A stretch of 64,000 nucleotides of DNA. Origin: VRUE01 sp035712345 (GTDB lineage Bacteria > Actinomycetota > Thermoleophilia > Solirubrobacterales > 70-9). The notes below the pieces were generated by a model, which ran no database searches, was not told the DNA's origin, and saw only the letters and a program-made list of their open reading frames with translations. Positions 60,619 through 64,000 of this stretch are shown piece after piece. Position 1 is the stretch's first letter; every line of letters starts with the position of its first letter. The translations under genes and the position numbers were made by a program. The stretch spans positions 137,173 through 201,172 of the forward strand of contig DASTAY010000045.1 in NCBI GenBank assembly GCA_035712345.1, given 5' to 3'.

Positions 60619-61287
60619 TTACTTCAAAAAGTATAGCGTCACGAGATCCTCGGTCGCTTCGGGCAGCTGCTCGACTTGGCCGGCATCGACCTCGCGGGCG
60701 ATCAGGGAGAGAGTGCCACCGACCAGGAGCTCCTCGAGATCGGCAGGGAACTCGGGATTGGCCGGGCGCACGGTTCGCAGGGCCTCGGCCAGGCGAGCGA
60801 TGCAGATCTGCCGGCGCCGCCGCGCTGCCGGCCCAGCCTGCAGCGCCTCGACCGCGACAAGGCGGGCGATCTCCGGGTTGGCGGCGAGCAGGCGCATCGC
60901 TTCAGCAATGCCGGCACGGATACTCGATGGCCATTCCTCCTCCGTGCTGGCCGCTCCTTCAACCCGCCCGCAGAGCCATTCCGCGGCTATGTCGTAGGTA
61001 GCGAGAAAGCACGCTTCCTTGCTCTCGAACTGGCTGTAGAAGGCGGAGCGGGAGACTCCCGCCTCCGCGGTCAGGTGGCCGATCGTCGTCTCGATATAGC
61101 CGTGCCGCGGCAGCACCCGCAACATCGCGGCGATGATGCGCAGGCGTTGGTTGCGGGCGACGAAGGAGCGCGGCAGCCCATGCCGACCACCCGGGAGCTG
61201 CGAAAGGGCAAGCTCGGCCGGGAGGTCCGGGACCCTGTCCGGCTCGAAGCGCTCGGCGTCGGCGTCAGCCGGCGGCGACCCGGGCAT
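60619..61287 (-). CDS. TetR-family transcriptional regulator
   Basis: 222 residues from ATG 61287. HTH: RIIAAMLRVLPRHGYIETTIGHLTAEAGVSRSAFYSQFESKEACFLATYD. It is encoded in tandem with a second TetR, overlapping it by 23 bases, so both come from one transcript. Heterodimer formation or two-ligand sensing is possible. Target genes are not evident. Confidence 0.9.
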   Translation of the reverse strand: MPGSPPADADAERFEPDRVPDLPAELALSQLPGGRHGLPRSFVARNQRLRIIAAMLRVLPRHGYIETTIGHLTAEAGVSRSAFYSQFESKEACFLATYDIAAEWLCGRVEGAASTEEEWPSSIRAGIAEAMRLLAANPEIARLVAVEALQAGPAARRRRQICIARLAEALRTVRPANPEFPADLEELLVGGTLSLIAREVDAGQVEQLPEATEDLVTLYFLK

Positions 61288-61978
61288 CCGCCGCCTGCGT
61301 GGAGACGAGCAGGAAACGGAGGAGCAGCTCCTGGTCCCGAGGAAGCCGTTCGGCTTCGCCGGCCAGCACGCGACCTGAGACGTGGGAGGCAAGGCCGCCG
61401 GCGAGCAGCCGCGACGTCTCTTCCGGCACGACCTCTTCGCCGGGGAGCCCCCCCGGTGGTCGCAGGGCTTCCGCGAGCTGCACCAGCGAGCGCTCGTGCT
61501 CGAGCCGCGCGGGGCGCGCTGCGGCGAGAGCCTCGACGAGCAGGAGGTGGGCGAGCGGAGGATCGGCGGCGAGGAACTCGAGACCCGCGCTCAGCCCAGC
61601 CGACAGAGCGGCGGGCCAATCCCGCTTACCGGACGCCGCCGTCTCGACGGCAGCGGCAAGGCGCTCCACTCCGTCCTCGTAGGCTGCGGCGAAGCAGGCC
61701 TCCTTGCCGCGGAAGTGCTCGTAGAAGGTGGCCCGGGACAGCCCCGCCAGTTCGATCACGTCGCTGACCTTCGTGTCCTCGTAGCCGTGATAGACGAGCG
61801 CGGCGGCGAGGCCGTCGAAGATGCGCCGCCGCTGGTTGGCGATCACCTCCGCCCGCGAAAGCCCCGATCGCGGTGGGATCTTCTCGACTTTTGGCGGCGC
61901 CACCCCCGGCCGCCGACGCGACCCGCGCGGCTCGCGGGTCGCCACCTCGATACCACCGCCGTTCTCAGCAGAAGCCAC
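61265..61978 (-). CDS. TetR-family transcriptional regulator
   Basis: 237 residues. A 40-residue basic/Pro-rich leader precedes the HTH (RIFDGLAAALVYHGYEDTKVSDVIELAGLSRATFYEHFRGKEACFAAAYE). It resembles the downstream TetR most in the HTH. The promoter at 61984-62013 places the transcription start at or next to the ATG, so the mRNA is probably leaderless. Confidence 0.9.
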   Translation of the reverse strand: MASAENGGGIEVATREPRGSRRRPGVAPPKVEKIPPRSGLSRAEVIANQRRRIFDGLAAALVYHGYEDTKVSDVIELAGLSRATFYEHFRGKEACFAAAYEDGVERLAAAVETAASGKRDWPAALSAGLSAGLEFLAADPPLAHLLLVEALAAARPARLEHERSLVQLAEALRPPGGLPGEEVVPEETSRLLAGGLASHVSGRVLAGEAERLPRDQELLLRFLLVSTQAADARVAAG

Positions 61979-61983
61979 GCCTC

Positions 61984-62013
61984 AATACAAACACGTCAGT
62001 TTGCATTTGTCAA
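61984..62013 (-). promoter_or_regulatory. Sigma-70-like promoter with embedded operator for the TetR pair
   Basis: On the minus strand, TTGACA (62013-62008) and TGTATT (61989-61984) are spaced by 18 bp. The spacer holds CAAACTGACGTGTTTG, an inverted repeat (CAAAC/GTTTG) that overlaps the -10 box, an ideal place for autorepression. Confidence 0.65.
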
Positions 62014-62036
62014 GATACGCACGTGGTATCTGTGAT

Positions 62037-64000
62037 CTACGAGCGATGGTGGCGCTTGTGCCTGTTGCGAGCGGACTTCCCCCCACACTGAGCCTTCATC
62101 ACGGGATGCGTGTGGAACTGCTTGCCGTTGTGCCCGGTGGCGAGCACGTTGGCCCTGTTCTTGGATCCGCAGAGGTTCTTGGAGTTGATGATCAGGCCCT
62201 TCTTGGCGCCCTGCATGTGCAAGACGACCTTGGAGAGGGTGGCGTCCGGTGCGTCTTCGAGCGTCGCCCTGATCCCGCCATGGGCGGAGTCGATGCGAAC
62301 ATCGACTTCGATGTTCACCAGGCCGTGTAGGGCAAATAGCAGGTCCGGGAGCTTGTGGTTGGACGACCTGAGGAAGACCGGTCCTTGGAGCGGTTCGTCC
62401 AAGAGGGGCGTCCAGGCCTTGACGTAGCCATACTTGGAGGCCTTGGGGCACTGGGCTCCGTTGCCGGCACCGGCTGCGAACTGCACCCTCGTGCAGATCG
62501 TCTTGATGTGGGCCTGGTCGAGGAAGGCGGAACGGGGAAGCCTTACCTGCAGCCCCTTGATGTTGGCATCGCCCTTTCTGGGCGTATAGATCGCGGTCAG
62601 GCCCGGGTGCCCGCCCCGCCTGGTGCCGCCTTTCAGCTTCAGCTTGAGCTTCGGCTTGAAGCCGAGGTTCAGGCAGTTGGCCGCCTGGTAGCGGGTCGAG
62701 AGGTCGACGGGCTTGTCGTCGCTCGGATCGAGGACGTTGAGGAAGGAGCCGAAGAGGACCGATCTCGCCTTCTCCTCTTCACAGCTCGTCGGGTTGAGCG
62801 TGAAGTTGGGCCTGTCCACGTTCACGCGCAGGTCCCGCAGCTTCAAGACGATCCCCTTGACGATGTGGGGGATCGGGTCTGAGTGGGCCCCGTCGACTTC
62901 CACTTCTGCGGTCTTCGGGTTGAGGGTCAGGGCCTCCTGGACGACGATCGTGCCCGCGTCGAAGGGGCCTGCCACTGCGGGGGTGATCGCGATCACCGAG
63001 AGCGGGTCGCCGTGGTAGGGGCCGCCGAGGTAGATCTGACCGCCGACGTAGGTCAAGGCCGAGCCGACCCCCGCCCCGGCCAGGGTGTGGCCGATCAGGC
63101 TGTTGGCGGGACAGGAGGGCGAAGCCAGCTCCTGGCGGCCGGTCTTGCCCTTGGCCGTGGCGATCGCCGAGTCGGGGCATTTGGAGACCCCGGCCAATGA
63201 CCCGAGCTCGCCCGGGGGCAGGACAGCCGAGAACTTGGTCATGTCCTGTTCGCCGTCTTCACGGGTGATCCGCATGTCGAAGGGGCTGAAGGAGCCGGCG
63301 TTGTTGTTGATCGCCCCGGCTTGGAAATGGGGATCGAAGGGCGGGATGCCGTTCGGCGGACAGGGGCCTCCGCCCACGCCCTTGGTGATTTCGAAGCTCG
63401 AGGTGACGGTCCTCGGGTTGGTCGGGTCAGACCAGGGCCAGAACTTCGCCTCGGTCGTGTACGTCCCGCAACTCGCGGGCGTCACCAAGGCCGAACGCAC
63501 GCCTTCCTTGAAGTGGAAGTTGAAGTGGCTGAAGGGGACCTGAGGGACGTTTTCGAGCGTCGCCACCAGCCTTCCCGTCTTCGGGTCCGGCTCGACCTTC
63601 ATCGGCAGCTTGACCAGGACGCCGAGGTTGGTGTTCCGCAACACCAGGTAGAGCGCGATCAGGCTGTCGAAGGGGTTCTCGGCCCCCGCTTCGGTCGTTT
63701 CGGGGTTGTCCTCCTCGGCCAAATAGACCGAGCCGTCGATGCCTTCGCCGACCAGCGGCGTGTCGATGTGAAGCGAGCCGATCTTCGATCCGTTCGGGCA
63801 GCCTTCGCCCGGTTCGGAAGTCAGCGTCTCCCGTGCGTAGTCCGCCGGGGTGCAGACATCGAGGCCTTCGCCGATCGAGGGGTTGACCGTCACCCCTTCG
63901 GGCAGCGTCACTTCGGCTTTCTCTGCCTGCGATTCGGCCAGGCCGGTCGGGTTGGCGAGGCCTTCGTCGTGGAAGTCGACGTTGAAATCGAGGCCCGTCC
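62037..64000 (-). CDS. Large secreted repeat-rich surface protein (5' end outside window)
   Basis: 654 residues are visible and the frame is still open at the right edge (upstream codons read ..LDFNVDFHDEGLANPTGL..). It is Pro/Gly-rich with many cysteines and beta-strand patterns. The block ESQAEKAEVTLPEGVTVNPS is one I associate with large extracellular proteins of Solirubrobacterales. The C-terminus is strongly basic (GGKSARNRHKRHHRS). Signal peptide not visible because of the edge. Function unknown. Confidence 0.82.
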   Translation of the reverse strand, partial: TGLDFNVDFHDEGLANPTGLAESQAEKAEVTLPEGVTVNPSIGEGLDVCTPADYARETLTSEPGEGCPNGSKIGSLHIDTPLVGEGIDGSVYLAEEDNPETTEAGAENPFDSLIALYLVLRNTNLGVLVKLPMKVEPDPKTGRLVATLENVPQVPFSHFNFHFKEGVRSALVTPASCGTYTTEAKFWPWSDPTNPRTVTSSFEITKGVGGGPCPPNGIPPFDPHFQAGAINNNAGSFSPFDMRITREDGEQDMTKFSAVLPPGELGSLAGVSKCPDSAIATAKGKTGRQELASPSCPANSLIGHTLAGAGVGSALTYVGGQIYLGGPYHGDPLSVIAITPAVAGPFDAGTIVVQEALTLNPKTAEVEVDGAHSDPIPHIVKGIVLKLRDLRVNVDRPNFTLNPTSCEEEKARSVLFGSFLNVLDPSDDKPVDLSTRYQAANCLNLGFKPKLKLKLKGGTRRGGHPGLTAIYTPRKGDANIKGLQVRLPRSAFLDQAHIKTICTRVQFAAGAGNGAQCPKASKYGYVKAWTPLLDEPLQGPVFLRSSNHKLPDLLFALHGLVNIEVDVRIDSAHGGIRATLEDAPDATLSKVVLHMQGAKKGLIINSKNLCGSKNRANVLATGHNGKQFHTHPVMKAQCGGKSARNRHKRHHRS

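Overview
The window is a GC-rich bacterial chromosome segment. Gene order (rplM-rpsI-glmM-glmS-nnr-alr), GuaB3, a CysO-type sulfur carrier set, an EFGNR-like heme A synthase and a large secreted protein at the right edge all fit a deep-branching actinobacterium, most likely Thermoleophilia/Solirubrobacterales. That placement is an inference from gene content; there is no rRNA to confirm it. No stretch longer than about 300 bases lacks a gene. I see no tRNA, rRNA, CRISPR array, transposase or origin.

Layout. 1-10.2 kb is an aerobic respiration region: a heme-copper oxidase subunit I paralog that has lost its active-site ligands (open at the left edge), ctaB, two small membrane proteins, a diheme lipoprotein cytochrome c, ctaA, and on the minus strand a complete oxidase operon ctaC-ctaD-(stress-like protein)-ctaE. 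10.3-18.2 kb holds a glycosyltransferase, a zinc-ribbon protein, a secreted protein, then a tightly packed plus-strand run (AtzG-like protein, amidase, ABC exporter, glycoside hydrolase). 18.2-30 kb is a conserved housekeeping block on the minus strand (infA, cca, alr, CBS, nnr, DUF3352, glmS, glmM, rpsI, rplM), interrupted by a broken Fic gene. 30-31.2 kb is a zinc regulator plus ZIP transporter. 31.3-43.7 kb contains a presenilin-like membrane protein, guaA, guaB3, a PfkB sugar kinase, a D-Ala-D-Ala carboxypeptidase, LysM, HU, tldD/tldE, a cation efflux protein, rdgB and rph. 43.8-50.7 kb has an Flp pilin, a glycosyltransferase, nadB and hyuA/hyuB. 50.8-64 kb is more mixed: DUF1802, a degenerate peptidase-like protein, a TetR/CrtA-like divergent pair, the parts of a CysO-Mec-CysM-MoeZ sulfur system separated by unrelated genes, tandem TetR regulators and a large secreted protein that runs off the right edge.

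The most unusual signal is not a gene. Several families of short structured repeats are scattered through the window. One has a conserved core of about 91 nt enclosed by a terminal stem whose sequence differs in every copy while pairing is kept (four copies). A second family of about 92 nt (three copies) also shows compensatory base changes, and two copies are translated in frame inside ribosomal protein S9 and a carboxypeptidase, giving both proteins the same peptide. A third family of perfect palindromes occurs at gene ends and once inside glmM. These look like structured RNA or palindromic mobile elements that tolerate insertion in coding sequence.
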